A stretch of 64,000 nucleotides of DNA from Scylla paramamosain. Lineage: Eukaryota > Arthropoda > Malacostraca > Decapoda > Portunidae. The stretch's first letter is position 1. Each line of letters starts with the position of its first letter. Shown piece after piece: positions 33,739 through 44,370 of the stretch. The notes under the pieces are model-generated. The model was not told the origin of the DNA and did no database searches. It saw nothing but the letters and a program-made list of their open reading frames with translations. Made by a program: the position numbers and the translations under genes. Where the stretch lies: positions 17,127,001 to 17,191,000 of the forward strand of contig NC_087151.1 in the NCBI RefSeq assembly GCF_035594125.1, read 5' to 3'.

Positions 33739-33822
33739 CTTGTGTAGGTAGTGAAGGCCTTGAAGTCTCGGAAGAATTGAATAAGTTCCCCGATAATCCA
33801 CTCGGTCCCGGCCGAGGCGAGT
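33739..33822 (-). CDS. POLB: pPolB exon 3 (linker)
   Basis: 84 nt. Acceptor TTTTTTTTAAG (ends 33823), donor CAAG|GTAAAT. The only phase that links both neighbours is open and Ser/Pro-rich (SPRPGPSGLSGNLFNSSET). All three introns of this gene are phase 1. Confidence 0.7.
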
Positions 33823-33899
33823 CTTAAAAAAAAGAATATTAGTAGTGGCGGCAGCACCGTATTTATTGGTTTATTATTTGTAGTATTTTTTTTTCTCAC

Positions 33900-33995
33900 C
33901 TCTTCCCCCGCCTCCGCGTGGGATGCCGCCTTGTGACGCCCGCCGACGTGTGCCTTCTACGCCGCCGTTCTGTCCAACCTCAATCGAGTGTGAGC
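33900..33995 (-). CDS. POLB: pPolB exon 2 (linker)
   Basis: 96 nt. Acceptor CTTCCTGTACAG, donor AGAG|GTGAGA. The in-phase frame is open and Gly/Arg-rich (RRRASQGGIPRGGGGR). It carries the reading phase unchanged from exon 1 to exon 3. Confidence 0.7.
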
Positions 33996-34095
33996 CTGTA
34001 CAGGAAGATGTGCTCAGAGTTCAAACTTGTAGAGATTGACAGTCATTTCATCTTTATTATTATACATTCCCGCCAAAATAAGTAATAATGCTTAC

Positions 34096-34279
34096 CAGAA
34101 GAAGCAGGATTGCCAACTTCGCAGGTGTGTTCTGGTGGTGGATGTGGAAACAGAAGTCCACACCGCTCGCATAAATCACACTGGTCTTCCACACATGAGG
34201 GGCAGGATGGATTAGTGCGCCATCTCCCACACACTTCACATAAAAGCCGCGCCTCTGCTGTTCCACAGTGAACACCCAT
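34096..34279 (-). CDS. POLB: pPolB exon 1: Cys-rich zinc-ribbon-like N-terminus
   Basis: ATG at 34279, 61 codons plus one base, donor TCTG|GTAAGC. Nine Cys, most in CxxC pairs (C14/C17, C26/C29, C34/C37, C37/C40), with CEVCGRWRTNPSCPSC and CDLCERCGLLF. It suggests two or more structural zinc sites, possibly DNA or terminal-protein binding. Splice phase joins it through two small linker exons to the polymerase body. The alternative is an independent small Cys-rich gene, but the consistent phases at three consecutive introns argue for one gene. Confidence 0.7.
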
Positions 34280-34491
34280 TTTTCTTTTCTTTTTTTTCTA
34301 TAACATTGTCAACACTTTTGTCCCGGCCGCCATGCCGCGCGGGGAAACACTGAAGCTTCCCGCACAGATGGTCGCGAGGCGCGTGACTTGTCTCGGAAGT
34401 AGGCAACACCTGCCTGTTTCATTATCCTCCACTCCACCCATTATCCCACCTTGATCGATTCTCTTCAAAACTTTACGTCCGAGACGCAAAG

Positions 34492-35418
34492 TTAACGTGG
34501 TCTTATATGTAACACGCAAGTAACACTGTTTTCCCCATCTTCAAACTGAATAGGTTTGCCTCTTTGATTAGCAATTTTGATGGCCACATTCTCTATAGTT
34601 GATACAGAAAGTGGTTTATACGTAATTGAATTCACACCTTTACTGGTGCTGTCGCCGGGGAGTGGTATGACGTCTAATATATTAACTAGTTGGTTACCAA
34701 ATCGCGAGGGGGAAATGATGTCGGTATAAACGTACATATAATCCGTCCCTGCATCAGCTCGCGGTACGTATTGAGCGAATAATTTTATGGGTAATGAGGA
34801 GGAAGCTTCGCTCGCGCTGGAAGATGAAATGACGTCGCCAGATCTTTGAAAGTAGACGGTGTAGCGAAAATTTGGATTGAAACCCAGAATGCGAGCTATA
34901 TGTGATGCAAATTTTATACTTATATTACTGTAAATACGATCGTCATTAGGAGGGACAATCGCATTATTCACAACGACCCGCTCCAAGTCGTGGTCATAAT
35001 GAATGATATCCGAGTAAGGGAAATAGATCTTAAAGGAGTCATTCAAGATTACTTGAAGTTCTCTCACTATCTGTCCATTAATCGCCTTAGTTATGGCCGG
35101 TATGTTCTTATCGGTAAAATTGGAGATGATATTACTTTCCGGTAGATAGGTATACATATTATATTCATACATATCAAAGTCTGACTGCTTAACCCGACCA
35201 TAGAACGATATACTGGAATTTGGATCCCCTTCCGTAATGCAGTAGAAATATTTAGGGAATAAAATATTACACAGGCCGACTTCATAATCCCTGCCGGTGT
35301 CTAAATAAATGGGTAAGATTCTGTTTTCAAATTCTGTTGTTGTGTTTTTGGGAAATGACCTACCACCTGCAAAAGAAGATAGGTATACGTATATATCGTC
35401 ACTATCTCTCAACGACAT
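34492..35418 (-). CDS. mCP: Penton-like minor capsid protein of the Polinton
   Basis: 308 residues, intact. N-terminus SDDIYVYLSSFAGG, then the TTTEFENRILPIYLDTGRDY and EVGLCNILFPKYFYC segments. These match the Polinton minor capsid layout, where a P-N-T...F...LP...L strand leads into the jelly roll. The C-terminus has GVNSITYKPLSVSTIENVAI and ends TCVLHIRPR. The family is a single jelly-roll penton at capsid vertices. Here it is the first gene of the block and lies 10 kb from the major capsid gene, although the two are often neighbours. A damaged paralogue is at 46654-47931. Confidence 0.88.
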   Translation of the reverse strand: MSLRDSDDIYVYLSSFAGGRSFPKNTTTEFENRILPIYLDTGRDYEVGLCNILFPKYFYCITEGDPNSSISFYGRVKQSDFDMYEYNMYTYLPESNIISNFTDKNIPAITKAINGQIVRELQVILNDSFKIYFPYSDIIHYDHDLERVVVNNAIVPPNDDRIYSNISIKFASHIARILGFNPNFRYTVYFQRSGDVISSSSASEASSSLPIKLFAQYVPRADAGTDYMYVYTDIISPSRFGNQLVNILDVIPLPGDSTSKGVNSITYKPLSVSTIENVAIKIANQRGKPIQFEDGENSVTCVLHIRPR

Positions 35419-35444
35419 GTTTTTTAAACCCTGTCAACTAACAG

Positions 35445-35480
35445 ACTGACTTTAAACTTTACTTTTTCATGACATATATA
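35445..35480 (-). promoter_or_regulatory. TATA-Inr core promoter of the penton gene
   Basis: On the minus strand TATATATG (35473-35480) is followed by TCAGT (35445-35449), the arthropod initiator. The A is 33 nt downstream of the TATA start and 29 nt before the ATG at 35418. Confidence 0.6.
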
Positions 35481-35578
35481 CGTCGACAGACTGGAGATTA
35501 TAGCGGTACAGCGTGGATAGTCGAGACGACCTTGACCATAGGGGAATGTACTGAGATATCGGAGGGAGCACGTGTCGG

Positions 35579-35601
35579 CTATAATAATAATAATAATAAT
35601 A

Positions 35602-35653
<52 letters not shown>

Positions 35654-35662
35654 TAATAATAA
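35579..35662. repeat. (AAT)n microsatellite inside the right TIR
   Basis: Tract equivalent to those at 21790-22131 in the left TIR. Confidence 0.95.
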
Positions 35663-36409
35663 GGCGGCCATCCGGCATAAGTATTACGTCAGCCATGCCG
35701 CTGGTGGTCGGTGAAAGTGGAAGAGGCAGCCGCTCCGCCCTGGCCGTCACAGACGCTTTCTCCAGGTAAAAAGGATGGACAGGTAACGGGATCTCGTGGG
35801 GCAGTCGTGACGACCTTGACCATAGGGGATGTATTGAGATGTCGGAGGGAACGCGTGATGGCAACACTCAGTCATCCCACCCTCCAGGATTCCCGTGAAT
35901 GAAAGGGCAAAAGGGCGACCTACACGGCATTGCCGTCACAGCCCCCTAACCACGCGTGTGTGTGGGCGACTTCCACGTCTGGCCGCCAGTCCACCCCCCC
36001 CCCTCCTTTCACTCAATTATTTTCCACCCACCATCATTGATTCATTTAGTCATTCCATCGTCGCCGAAGGATAAGGACGCACGCCCCCCCACCTCTCCGT
36101 CAGTGTCGCCGTCACCGTCCCTCTCCCCCCCCCCCTTGGTGTTGCCGTCGTGAATCACCACCCTCCCCTTTCCCAAGCCTGGGTCTCCATCCTGAAATGG
36201 ACTGCCACTGAAGTCTACGGAAAATTGCTGTCAGGTTTCCCCATTGCAACTTGATAAGGTCCACACTCGCAATATGGCATGCCATCAGAGTCGTTCCTGG
36301 GGGGGGGATCCCCATTCCCCCCCTTCCCTCCCTCCCCCCCTCTCCCATCCCCCCAACACCCTATTTACAGCCAGGGTCTCCATCCTGAAATGGATCACCA
36401 CTCCGGGTA

Positions 36410-36515
36410 ATTGCCATGGGGGTCGAGCCCCCCCTAAAAAGGCTTGCCACCGAGGTCCCCATGCAATGGGGACCTCGGTGGCAAGCCTTTTTAGAGGGGC
36501 GACCCCCATGGCAAT
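36410..36515. repeat. Terminal hairpin of the right TIR
   Basis: Arms 36410-36462 and 36466-36515 around a GCA loop, mirroring the left hairpin. The end of the element lies 12 nt outside the base of the stem. Confidence 0.88.
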
Positions 36516-36527
36516 TTCCCAACTACT

Positions 36528-36533
36528 ACTGTG
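36528..36533. repeat. Polinton target site duplication, right (ACTGTG)
   Basis: Exact copy of 20625-20630. Confidence 0.93.
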
Positions 36534-37157
36534 GGAGGTGGAAATGAGAGAGAAGGAATGACCAGAAAGCGTCGGTTGCAACATCCACTTCAATGTTGGA
36601 GAGCATCGGTTGTACAAAGACAGAATGGTGATCGACCAGTGGACTCTCCAGGCTTTTTAGGAAGACCACAGCAGGAAAGTAAACTTAGAATTGTTTCTTG
36701 GAATATAAATGCAGCCAGGACAAAGCTTGAAAAATATAATGTCCAGAATTTTCTGATAAGATATGATATCATTGGTATTAATGAAATCAAGACTACTTTA
36801 CCACTTAATTTACCAGGCTATAAATGTTATAAGAGTATAAATGGTCATGAAGGTCATCGAGGTGGGACAGCTGTATTTGTGAAGGATTACTTAACTGCCT
36901 TCATCACCAGCATGGATAACAGTGTACCAGACCATGTGTGGGTTCAGTTTAGTTGTATGATGAGTGTCGTGTTTGGATTCTGTAATGTTCCACCATCTGA
37001 CTCACCATACTTTAGCCATATATCTTTCTCAACTATATATGAAAAGATAAATAGCTTTGTTAACAACGAAAAGTTTGTAATTAATGGGGACTTTAATTCT
37101 AGATTTGGATCCAGTGTCCGTTACTTGCCCATGAAAAGTGACATACCATTTAGGTAA
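36531..37157 (+). pseudogene. LINE C: endonuclease
   Basis: LRIVSWNINAARTKLEKYNV (N-terminal strand), IIGINEIKT (catalytic Glu), HRGGTAVFVKDYL and KFVINGDFNSRFG (GDFN motif) identify an APE-type endonuclease. The frame ends at a stop near 37157. Short fragments up to 37400 carry NDLPSDHAPVSLE, the SDH motif. The true start is uncertain; the first codons overlap the Polinton target duplication. Confidence 0.8.
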
Positions 37158-39420
37158 TGACAATGCATTTTTTTTTTTTTAGGAACAATATGTAGTTGAT
37201 AATGGGCTTCTAATGTTGAATAACTTGTCTACACCTTCAAAGTATTTCAGAGGTGGGAGAACCTTTAAGAAGAGAAATTAATGGATTTCAGAATTAGGTC
37301 TATGCCTTGTATCCTGCAGTCTCTTAGGTAACATTGATAACCTGAAGATTCATCAGACTAATGATTTGCCATCTGATCATGCTCCTGTCAGTTTAGAGAT
37401 CAGGTCATGTGGAGTGGAAATGAAGCATCCATGCCAGCGTGCAGGACAACTGGGAGAACACTGGTCCTGGGGAAATGAACTAGCTGGCTGACGAAGGAGT
37501 CGTGCGTAAACCCATCAGATATGATAATATTAATAAAAAATATATTTTTGTCAAACTTATCTGAGATAGATTTTAGCTGTGATGGACCAGAAGATGTTCA
37601 TGCACTTGCTCTCAGGATTTCAGAGTCATTATATGTGAGCGCAGCTTCCAGTCGAGTCAAGCAAGCATCAGCCCACGAAGATGGTGGCCATAATCACTGG
37701 GCCAGGCTGCTTTCTGACCGGGATGACAGGCGCGTTTGGGAGGCTATAGGTTGGAACAGGAAGTACCAGGAGAGGGAGCACATAAGTAGTATTCCATGTG
37801 ACCAAGACTTTAAATTTTTTTACGAAAATTCGTTCGGTGTTGCATATCAACAGGAGGATACTGAGTCAAATGAACATGATGTGTGTGTTCCCGTTCTGGA
37901 TGATCCTATCTCTCCAGGTGAGGAGTATAAACATGTAAATAAGTTAAAATCAGGGAAAGCCAGAGGCCCTGACGGAGTACCTCCAGGCCTTCTTAAGGTA
38001 TTGCCAGCTCAATGTATGTTGATGATTTCTACGTTACTTAATTATGTGTTTTATCCCACTTGTTGGACTGTTGCTAAATTCGTCCCACTTTTCAAGAAAG
38101 GTGATAGGGAAGATATATGAAGTTACAGAGGAATTAATATTATTAATTGCATGGCAAAAGTGTATGACATGGTTCTTTGTTCACAGCTCGAATCCTGGTT
38201 CAAACCTTTTCAAGAGCAGGCGAGAGCTCAGCAAGGTCGAGGATGCCTTGAACATATAGTGACTCTTAGACTGCTTATTGATATTGCAAAGAAAAAGAAG
38301 AACAAGTTGTATGTAACGTTTGTGGATTTTAGTTCAGCCTATGATAGAGTATCGAGACCACTTATGTTGGGACTCCTCAAGAGACTAGGGTTTGGGACTG
38401 TGATGCTTAGTGCCGTGGCTACGATGTATCAGGTGACTCAGAAGAGTGTTGTGAACACTGCGGTGTTTTTAGATGACGTAGGTGTCAGACAAGGCTCACC
38501 CACAAGTTGTTTGTTATTTATACTGTATGTCAATGACTTAATCCCATTAGTTAAAGAAATTGTCCTGATGATGGTTTTTTAAAGTGGCTTCATGTTCTCA
38601 TGTTAATGGATGATACAGTGTTGCTCTCCACGACTCGAGACCGAATGACTAGGAAATTAAGTTTGTTAAAACAGTATTGTGACATGTATAATATGGGTAT
38701 AAACTTAACTAAAACTAATTTCTTCGTAATCAACGCTTCGGTGGTCGACAAGGAAGCGATGGACAATATGAGGGTAGAATGGTGTGACATGTACATGTAT
38801 CTGGGATCCCCATTTACATCTAATGGCTCAGTGTTCTCAGCTGGTAAGGTTCATGCTGAAAGGAAAATGAAGGATGTTAAGAAGTATATTTTATTTCTAA
38901 AGAAAACAATTATTTACCGTTCTTAGTATATAAAAAAAAAAAAAAAAAAAAGAGTATTTGATGCGTGTCCAATGTCTTCTCTATTGTATGACTGCGAATC
39001 GTGGTTGAGTGCGGATCTTAGTCCTGTTAATAAGTTATATAACTGGTCTTTGAAAAGTCTTCTTGATGTCAGGGGAACATGCAACGACCTGTGTTATATT
39101 GAGTCAGGATACCCACCATTAAAAGTTCTGGTTAAGAAAAGACAAAGGATGTCCTTTAAAAGTAAATGGGAAGAAAGGCAGGCGATGGACGATGATCCAT
39201 TTTCGTTTGTAGTTAAGACAGTATTTGATACAAGAGGTAACACCAGACTGTACCTGACAGGCTTGTTGCATGAGAACTCTGATGACATACAAGTGGGATG
39301 GAATGAGCTAAAAAACTGTGTGCTAAATTCAGCATCATCAAGAAGAATTACTTATAGAACTATAATGAACCCAACCTTGGCAGTTCACCCATTATATCAA
39401 ACGAACTACAAAGTAAGTGA
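36590..39420 (+). mobile_element. LINE family C, 5' portion
   Basis: A non-LTR element running left to right with endonuclease, reverse transcriptase and C-terminal regions, broken by stops. It is interrupted at about 39420 by a LINE A-family insertion and resumes at about 41625. Confidence 0.85.
37521..38926 (+). pseudogene. LINE C: reverse transcriptase
   Basis: Fragments 37521-38120 (KLKSGKARGPDGVPPGLLKV, FVPLFKKGDRED), 38151-38582 (TFVDFSSAYDRVSRPLM, GVRQGSPTSCLLFILYVNDL) and 38600-38926 (MLMDDTVLLST in place of the YADD box, then NLTKTNFFVIN). One stop near 38120 and a frame break near 38582 inactivate it. I do not assign a clade. Confidence 0.82.
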
Positions 39421-39451
39421 CGTTTTGCCTCTGCTAGTTGGGGGGACCTGA
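38972..39451 (+). pseudogene. LINE C: C-terminal region
   Basis: Contains SLLYDCESWLSADLSPVN and the segment after the RT thumb. A poly-A run just before (38932-38951) separates it from the RT fragment. It is cut at about 39420 by LINE B, so the last ~10 codons of the open frame belong to the inserted element. Confidence 0.7.
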
Positions 39452-41622
39452 GGAGGTATTTTGCTGATTTTCCTTGGAATGACTACTGCTTCCGTGTCAG
39501 AGACCCGTCTTTCTGTGCTGAGCGCATAACAGAGGTGATAGTGTCTGGCATGGAGGCGTACATTCCTCACTCTTTTTCTCGTCCTAAACCTTCTAAACCT
39601 TGGTTTAACACAGCTTGTTCTCGTGCTATACATGATAGAGAGGTAGCCCACAAAAGGTACTTAAGCCTTCCTTCACCAGAATCTCATGCACTTTATATTT
39701 CTGCCCGGAGCCATGCCAAGTCTGTTCTCCAACTAGCCAAAAACTCCTTCATTAACAAAAAATGTCAAAACCTTTCAAGATTTAACTCCCCTCGTGATTT
39801 CTGGCATCTAGCCAAAAATATCTCCAATAACTTTGCTTCTTCTTCTTTCCCTCCTCTACTTCAACCAGATGGCACCACTGCTATCACATCTATTTCTAAA
39901 GCTGAACTCTTTGCTCAAACCTTTGCTAAAAACTCTACCTTGGACGATTCTGGGCTTGTTCCTCCCTCTCCTCCAACCTCTGACTACTTCATGCTACGTA
40001 TTAAAATTCTTCGTAATGATGTTTTCCATGCCCTCGCTGGCCTAAACCCTCGGAAGGCTTATGGACCTGATGGGGTCTCTCCTATTGTTCTCCGAAACAG
40101 TGCCTCCGTGCTTGCACCTTGCCTAGTCAAACTCTTTCACCTCTGTCTGTCAACATCTACCTTTCCTTCTTGCTGGAAGTTTGCCTACATTCAACCTGTT
40201 CCTAAAAAAGGTGACCGCTCTAATCCCTCAAACTACCGTCCTATTGCTTTAATTTCCTGCTTATCTAAAGTTTTTGAATCTATCCTCAACAGGAAGATTC
40301 TTAAACATCTATCACTTCACAACCTTCTATCTGATCGCCAGTATGGGTTCCGCCAAGGCCGCTCTACTGGTGATCTGGCTTTCCTTACTGAGTCTTGGTC
40401 ATCCTCTTTTAGAGACTTTGGTGAAACTTGTGCTGTTGCCTTGGACATATCAAAAGCCTTTGATAGAGTCTGGCACAAAGCTTTGATTTCAAAACTACCC
40501 TCCTACGGTTTCTATCCTTCTCTCTGTAACTTCATCTCAAGTTTCCTTTCTGACCGTTCTATTGCTGCTGTGGTAGACGGTCACTGTTCTTCTCCTAAAT
40601 CTATTAACAGTGGTGTTCCTCAGGGTTCTGTCCTGTCACCCACTCTCTTCTTATTATTCATTAATGATCTTCTAAACCAAACTTCTTGTCCTATCCACTC
40701 CTATGCTGATGATACCACCCTGCACTTTTCCACGTCTTTTCATAGACGTCCAACCCTTCAGGAGGTAAACATATCACGCAGTGAAGCCACAGAACGCCTG
40801 ACTTCTGATCTTTCTAAAATTTCTGATTGGGGTAGAGCAAACTTGGTATTGTTCAATGCCTCAAAAACTCAATTCCTCCATCTATCAACTCGACACAATC
40901 TTCCAGACAACTATCCCCTCTTCTTCAATGACACTCAACTGTCCCCCTCTTCTACACTGAACATCCTCGGTCTGTCCTTTACTTATAATCTGAACTGGAA
41001 ACTTCACATCTCATCTCTAGCTAAAACAGCTTCTATGAAGTTTCTCTCACCCCCCCAGCTGCTAACTCTGTACAAGGGCCTTATCCGTCCATGTATGGAG
41101 TATGCTTCACATGTCTGGGGGGGTTCCACTCATACTGCTCTTCTAGACAGGGTGGAACCAAAAGCTTTTCGTCTCATCAACTCCTCTCCTCTAACTGACT
41201 GTCTTCAGTCCCTCTCTCACCGCCGCAATGTTGCATATCTAGCTGTCTTCTACCGCTATTTTCATGCCAACTGCTCTTCTGATGTTGCTAACTGCATGCC
41301 TTCCCTCCTTCCGCGGCCTCGCTGCACAAGACTTTCTTCTTTCTCTCACCCCTATTCTGTCCACCTCTCTAACGCAAGAGTTAACCAGTATTCTCAATCA
41401 TTCATCCCTTTCTCTGGTAAACTCTGGAACTCCTTGCCTGCTTCTGTATTTCCACCTTCCTATGACTTGAATTCCTTCAAGAGGGAGGTTTCAAGACACT
41501 TATCCACCAATTTTTGACCACTGCTTTGACCCTTTTAAGGGAGTGGCATTTCAGTGGGCATTTTTTTTTATTAGATTTTTGTTGCCCTTGGCCAGTATCC
41601 TTCCCTACATGAAAAAAAAAAA
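39421..41622 (+). mobile_element. LINE family A, 5'-truncated insertion in LINE C
   Basis: Starts mid-linker ([20 protein letters not shown]) without the endonuclease and ends in the same 3' sequence as LINE A plus poly-A (41611-41626). This is typical of 5'-truncated target-primed insertions. Flanking LINE C sequence continues on both sides. Confidence 0.9.
39535..41517 (+). CDS. LINE A-family reverse transcriptase, 660 codons open
   Basis: A long open frame (open from 39421; the first codon here is GTG). Motifs: [78 protein letters not shown], the catalytic [31 protein letters not shown] and the C-terminal [20 protein letters not shown] ~7-residue deletion after KTASMK distinguishes it from LINE A. 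It copies element RNA into DNA at a nicked target. The endonuclease part is missing, so this copy is not autonomous despite the open frame. Confidence 0.9.
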   Translation: MIVSGMEAYIPHSFSRPKPSKPWFNTACSRAIHDREVAHKRYLSLPSPESHALYISARSHAKSVLQLAKNSFINKKCQNLSRFNSPRDFWHLAKNISNNFASSSFPPLLQPDGTTAITSISKAELFAQTFAKNSTLDDSGLVPPSPPTSDYFMLRIKILRNDVFHALAGLNPRKAYGPDGVSPIVLRNSASVLAPCLVKLFHLCLSTSTFPSCWKFAYIQPVPKKGDRSNPSNYRPIALISCLSKVFESILNRKILKHLSLHNLLSDRQYGFRQGRSTGDLAFLTESWSSSFRDFGETCAVALDISKAFDRVWHKALISKLPSYGFYPSLCNFISSFLSDRSIAAVVDGHCSSPKSINSGVPQGSVLSPTLFLLFINDLLNQTSCPIHSYADDTTLHFSTSFHRRPTLQEVNISRSEATERLTSDLSKISDWGRANLVLFNASKTQFLHLSTRHNLPDNYPLFFNDTQLSPSSTLNILGLSFTYNLNWKLHISSLAKTASMKFLSPPQLLTLYKGLIRPCMEYASHVWGGSTHTALLDRVEPKAFRLINSSPLTDCLQSLSHRRNVAYLAVFYRYFHANCSSDVANCMPSLLPRPRCTRLSSFSHPYSVHLSNARVNQYSQSFIPFSGKLWNSLPASVFPPSYDLNSFKREVSRHLSTNF

Positions 41623-41624
41623 AA

Positions 41625-42860
41625 AAACATAGGTCCGCTTTCACCCGATTCCGTGTGTCAACATTCTCTGGCACTGGAGGTGGGTAAGTGGAGTAGAAAT
41701 GGCCGCAGTTACCTCCCACTGGCAGAGAGGATGTGTACTTGTGGGGATGTTCAGACAGAGGGGCATGTTATTCAGTTCTTTCCCTTAACACAACATATTC
41801 GAGACATTTACCGGATTTCTACTATTCAAGAGCTATGTACGACAAAAGTTTGGGATGTGTTGTAAGTCTATTGGAACTAAACTTGAATCATATCGATGAA
41901 AGTTGTGTATATTTTTTTAATTGTGTAAATTTTTCTCTCAGTAGGTAAAATAGGAGTTTAATCCAGATGATGCATCTGTTCATTTATTATTAGTATTTTT
42001 TTTTTTTTTTTAAGTATTTTGATGTATTTTATCGTTGGAGGTATAGACTTAGTTTTGTTTGGTTAACTGAGATATTCGAATTTTATGTTTAACTAAGCTT
42101 GAATTATATCCATCACCTTTGTGTATACTATTAACACAACATATTCGAGACATTTACCGGATTTCTACTATTCAAGAGCTATGTACGACAAAAGTTTGGG
42201 ATGTGTTGTAAGTCTATTGGAACTAAACTTGAATCATATCGATGAAAGTTGTGTATATTTTTTGAATTGTGTAAATTTTTCTCTCAGTAGGTAAAATAGG
42301 AGTTTAATCCAGATGATGCATCTGTTCATTTATTATTAGTATTTTTTTTTTTTTTTTAAGTATTTTGATGTATTTTATCGTTGGAGGTATAGACTTAGTT
42401 TTGTTTGGTTAACTGAGATATTCGAATTTTATGTTTAACTAAGCTTGAATTATATCCATCACCTTTGTGTATACTATTAAATGAGAACAATAGACTTTCA
42501 GATAATGCACATATGTTCATTTATTATTGTTAATATTTGAAAAGCATGCTAATGTATTTTGTTATTAGAAGTATAAATTTGGTTTTATTAATTACATTGT
42601 ACTATAAACCGTGTCTTTGATTAATCTTAATAATTTTGTATGTCGTTATCCGTTTTATTTTGCATTTTAAGTTTATCAGTATTTTGTTAATTGTTATACT
42701 TTAAAGTTTTTATGCCGTAATATTTCTAGTTTTATCACATACAATCACATTTCTACAGTCTTTTTTGATAGACCAATAGTACGTTTGTTGTATTTCTTTT
42801 AGAATGTCATTTATCGTTCGTTATGTTGATTGTGTTGTATGGTTTTATTGTGGTCAATAA

Positions 42861-42908
<48 letters not shown>
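41625..42908 (+). mobile_element. LINE family C, 3' portion with (AAT)n tail
   Basis: Resumes with CQHSLALEVGKWSRNGRSYL and a Cys cluster (CTCGDVQTEGHVIQF), the usual C-terminal zinc-binding end of this type of LINE. A long AT-rich 3' UTR follows, ending AATAAAATAATAATAAT... (42857-42908). Confidence 0.8.
41785..42477. repeat. 346-bp tandem duplication in the LINE C 3' UTR
   Basis: Copy 1 at 41785-42130 and copy 2 at 42131-42477, both starting TTAACACAACATATTCG. They differ by one substitution and one base in a poly-T run, so the duplication is very recent or an assembly artefact. Confidence 0.93.
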
Positions 42909-42909
<1 letters not shown>

Positions 42910-43185
42910 TGTGATTTGTGCCAGTAAGGATTTGCTACTTCATGTTCAGTTCGAGGGGTAAGATGGACACCTGGGGTCCATCTTACTCCCATCATTTTGT
43001 TTTTGGTCCAATAAAACTTTTGATTTTGTAGCATCTTATGTCTCATTCTTTTCTTTCAAAAACCGTGACCCAGGTGTGGATTTCGAACACAATACTCCAA
43101 AGCACCACCACAAACCCTAAAACCCCCAAAAATTAAATAAATGTGGTTTCTAGACTCAATACTTTGTTAAGTATTCCGTCTTACA

Positions 43186-43425
43186 CCACCTTCCCCTACT
43201 TTGTATGCATTTTGGTACCTAACAAGCTCAAAAACACTAAAAACACGTTTTTGGTAATGATGTTCTGTTTCTTTTTAAAGGATGTTTTGCATGCGTTTTA
43301 GCATTTTGGAACTCAAAACAAAGGTTTTTGATAATGTTTTGTTTTTCCCATGCAATGTGTTTTCCATGCTTTTTAGCGTTTTGATGCCTAATATGCTCAG
43401 AAACATCAGTAGATGTAAATATGCC
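43186..43425. repeat. Detached block of the ~96-bp satellite
   Basis: About two and a half units of the same satellite that dominates 47.9-59.2 kb: TTTTGGTACCTAACAAGCTC, AACACGTTTTTGGTAATG, TTGCATGCGTTTTAGC. Confidence 0.85.
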
Positions 43426-43544
43426 ACCACGGGCTCTTCAGCCACTGGGGTGACTATAAAAGATGAATTAGGATCGTCACCCTTCTGGCAAAGCCAAGAG
43501 AATGATGATCGTAATTGATCTTCTATGGTTACCTCAGTGGCACA

Positions 43545-43990
43545 TGGGTTCAGTGGCTGTACCTTTGCGTAGCGCGTGTAGAACGTTTGGCGGGTGACGG
43601 TGGTGCTGGGGTCCCGTGGGTGCACCTTTGAGTAGGGCGTGTGGAACATGGGTCGGGTGACGGTGGTGCTGATGGGGTGGCGAGACAGCGGTGGCGACGC
43701 TGACGGTGACGTTGACAGTGGCGGCGGTGAAGATCTTTGTTGATAGATGCACTGGTATATTACCGGGAAACGAGGGGGAAGTAAAGGGGGGGATGGTTGA
43801 CGGGGCAGCGGTGGCGACGCTGACGGTGACATTGACAGTGGCGGCGGTGGAGATCTTTGTTGATAGATGCACTGGCATTTTACCGGGAAACGAGGGGGAA
43901 GTAAAGGGGGGGATGGTTGACGGGGCAGCGGTGGCGACGCTGACGATGACGACGATGAGCGTAGAGGTTTTACATCTTTGCCAATTCTTG
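43545..43990. repeat. Minisatellites, ~60 bp and 120 bp units
   Basis: Two copies of a ~60-bp unit (GGCGGGTGACGGTGGTGCTG region, 43560-43680). Then about 2.4 copies of a 120-bp unit (43683-43802, 43803-43922, partial after) containing GGTGGCGACGCTGACGGTGA and TTGATAGATGCACTGG. The long Pro/Ser-rich frames on both strands follow the repeat period and are not supported as genes. Confidence 0.8.
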
Positions 43991-44370
43991 AAAAAAACTG
44001 AGTAAATGAAAGAATGAATGGGAGGGGCGTAGTGATCCGTTTGAGCGGGCGGAATGAGGAAGGAGTGATGGGGGTGGGATTTGTGACTGAAAGCATCCAC
44101 GAAAGATTCAATAGATTAAAAAACAGCATCTGAGTGGCAGAAGCCGAGGGGTGAACACCGCCATGGCATGTTGTTCGAGGAGTCATTTGCCAGGGCTGAG
44201 TACCGTCGTGGAATGTTGCTTGACGGGTCATTAGCTCCGCTTACCACCTGCTGCCACTTGTCTGTGTGTCATTGGCAGGCAGATGGCAAACGTCACGTGG
44301 ATCTATGTTTTGGAACGGAATGAATGGAGAGGGAGAGCGGGACCTTTAGGGGAAGCTGAGGACCCCTGCA

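Larger units (their letters stand above)
33650..34095 (-). other. Three short introns of the polymerase gene
   Basis: Introns 34095-33996 (100 nt), 33899-33823 (77 nt) and 33738-33650 (89 nt) are all GT-AG with pyrimidine-rich 3' ends. The last contains a (TTA/ATA)n tract. Confidence 0.65.
20631..36527 (-). mobile_element. Polinton/Maverick element, complete with both ends
   Basis: A 15,897-bp element starting AGTAGTTGGG and ending CCCAACTACT, i.e. the AG...CT ends known for Polintons. It is flanked by a perfect 6-bp duplication. Long inverted repeats (about 1.5 kb left, 1.0 kb right) enclose a one-strand gene block. The block holds penton-like capsid protein, protein-primed DNA polymerase, A32-like ATPase, integrase, major capsid protein, adenain-like protease and accessory genes. 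This is the full Polinton core set, so the element could once have made virions as proposed for Polintons/adintoviruses. It sits between two head-to-head LINEs. Confidence 0.96.
35515..36527. repeat. Right terminal inverted repeat of the Polinton
   Basis: Inverse of the left TIR. It has one copy of the (TTA)n-bearing unit (about 35580-35840), with a partial second copy at 35515-35580. The outer 700 bp match 20631-21305 closely, with small indels in G/C runs. Confidence 0.9.

Noticed and set aside
34298..34519. A 73-residue frame between penton and polymerase genes
   Set aside because: No ATG start, overlaps the penton end, and lies in what looks like the polymerase upstream region.
20631..36527. 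A nimavirus, adenovirus or other free DNA virus segment
   Set aside because: The integrase, TIRs, AG...CT ends and 6-bp target duplication are specific to Polintons.
43275..44231. A 318-codon Pro/Ser-rich frame on the minus strand
   Set aside because: It spans satellite DNA and two minisatellites. Its repeats track the DNA repeat period and no domain is visible.
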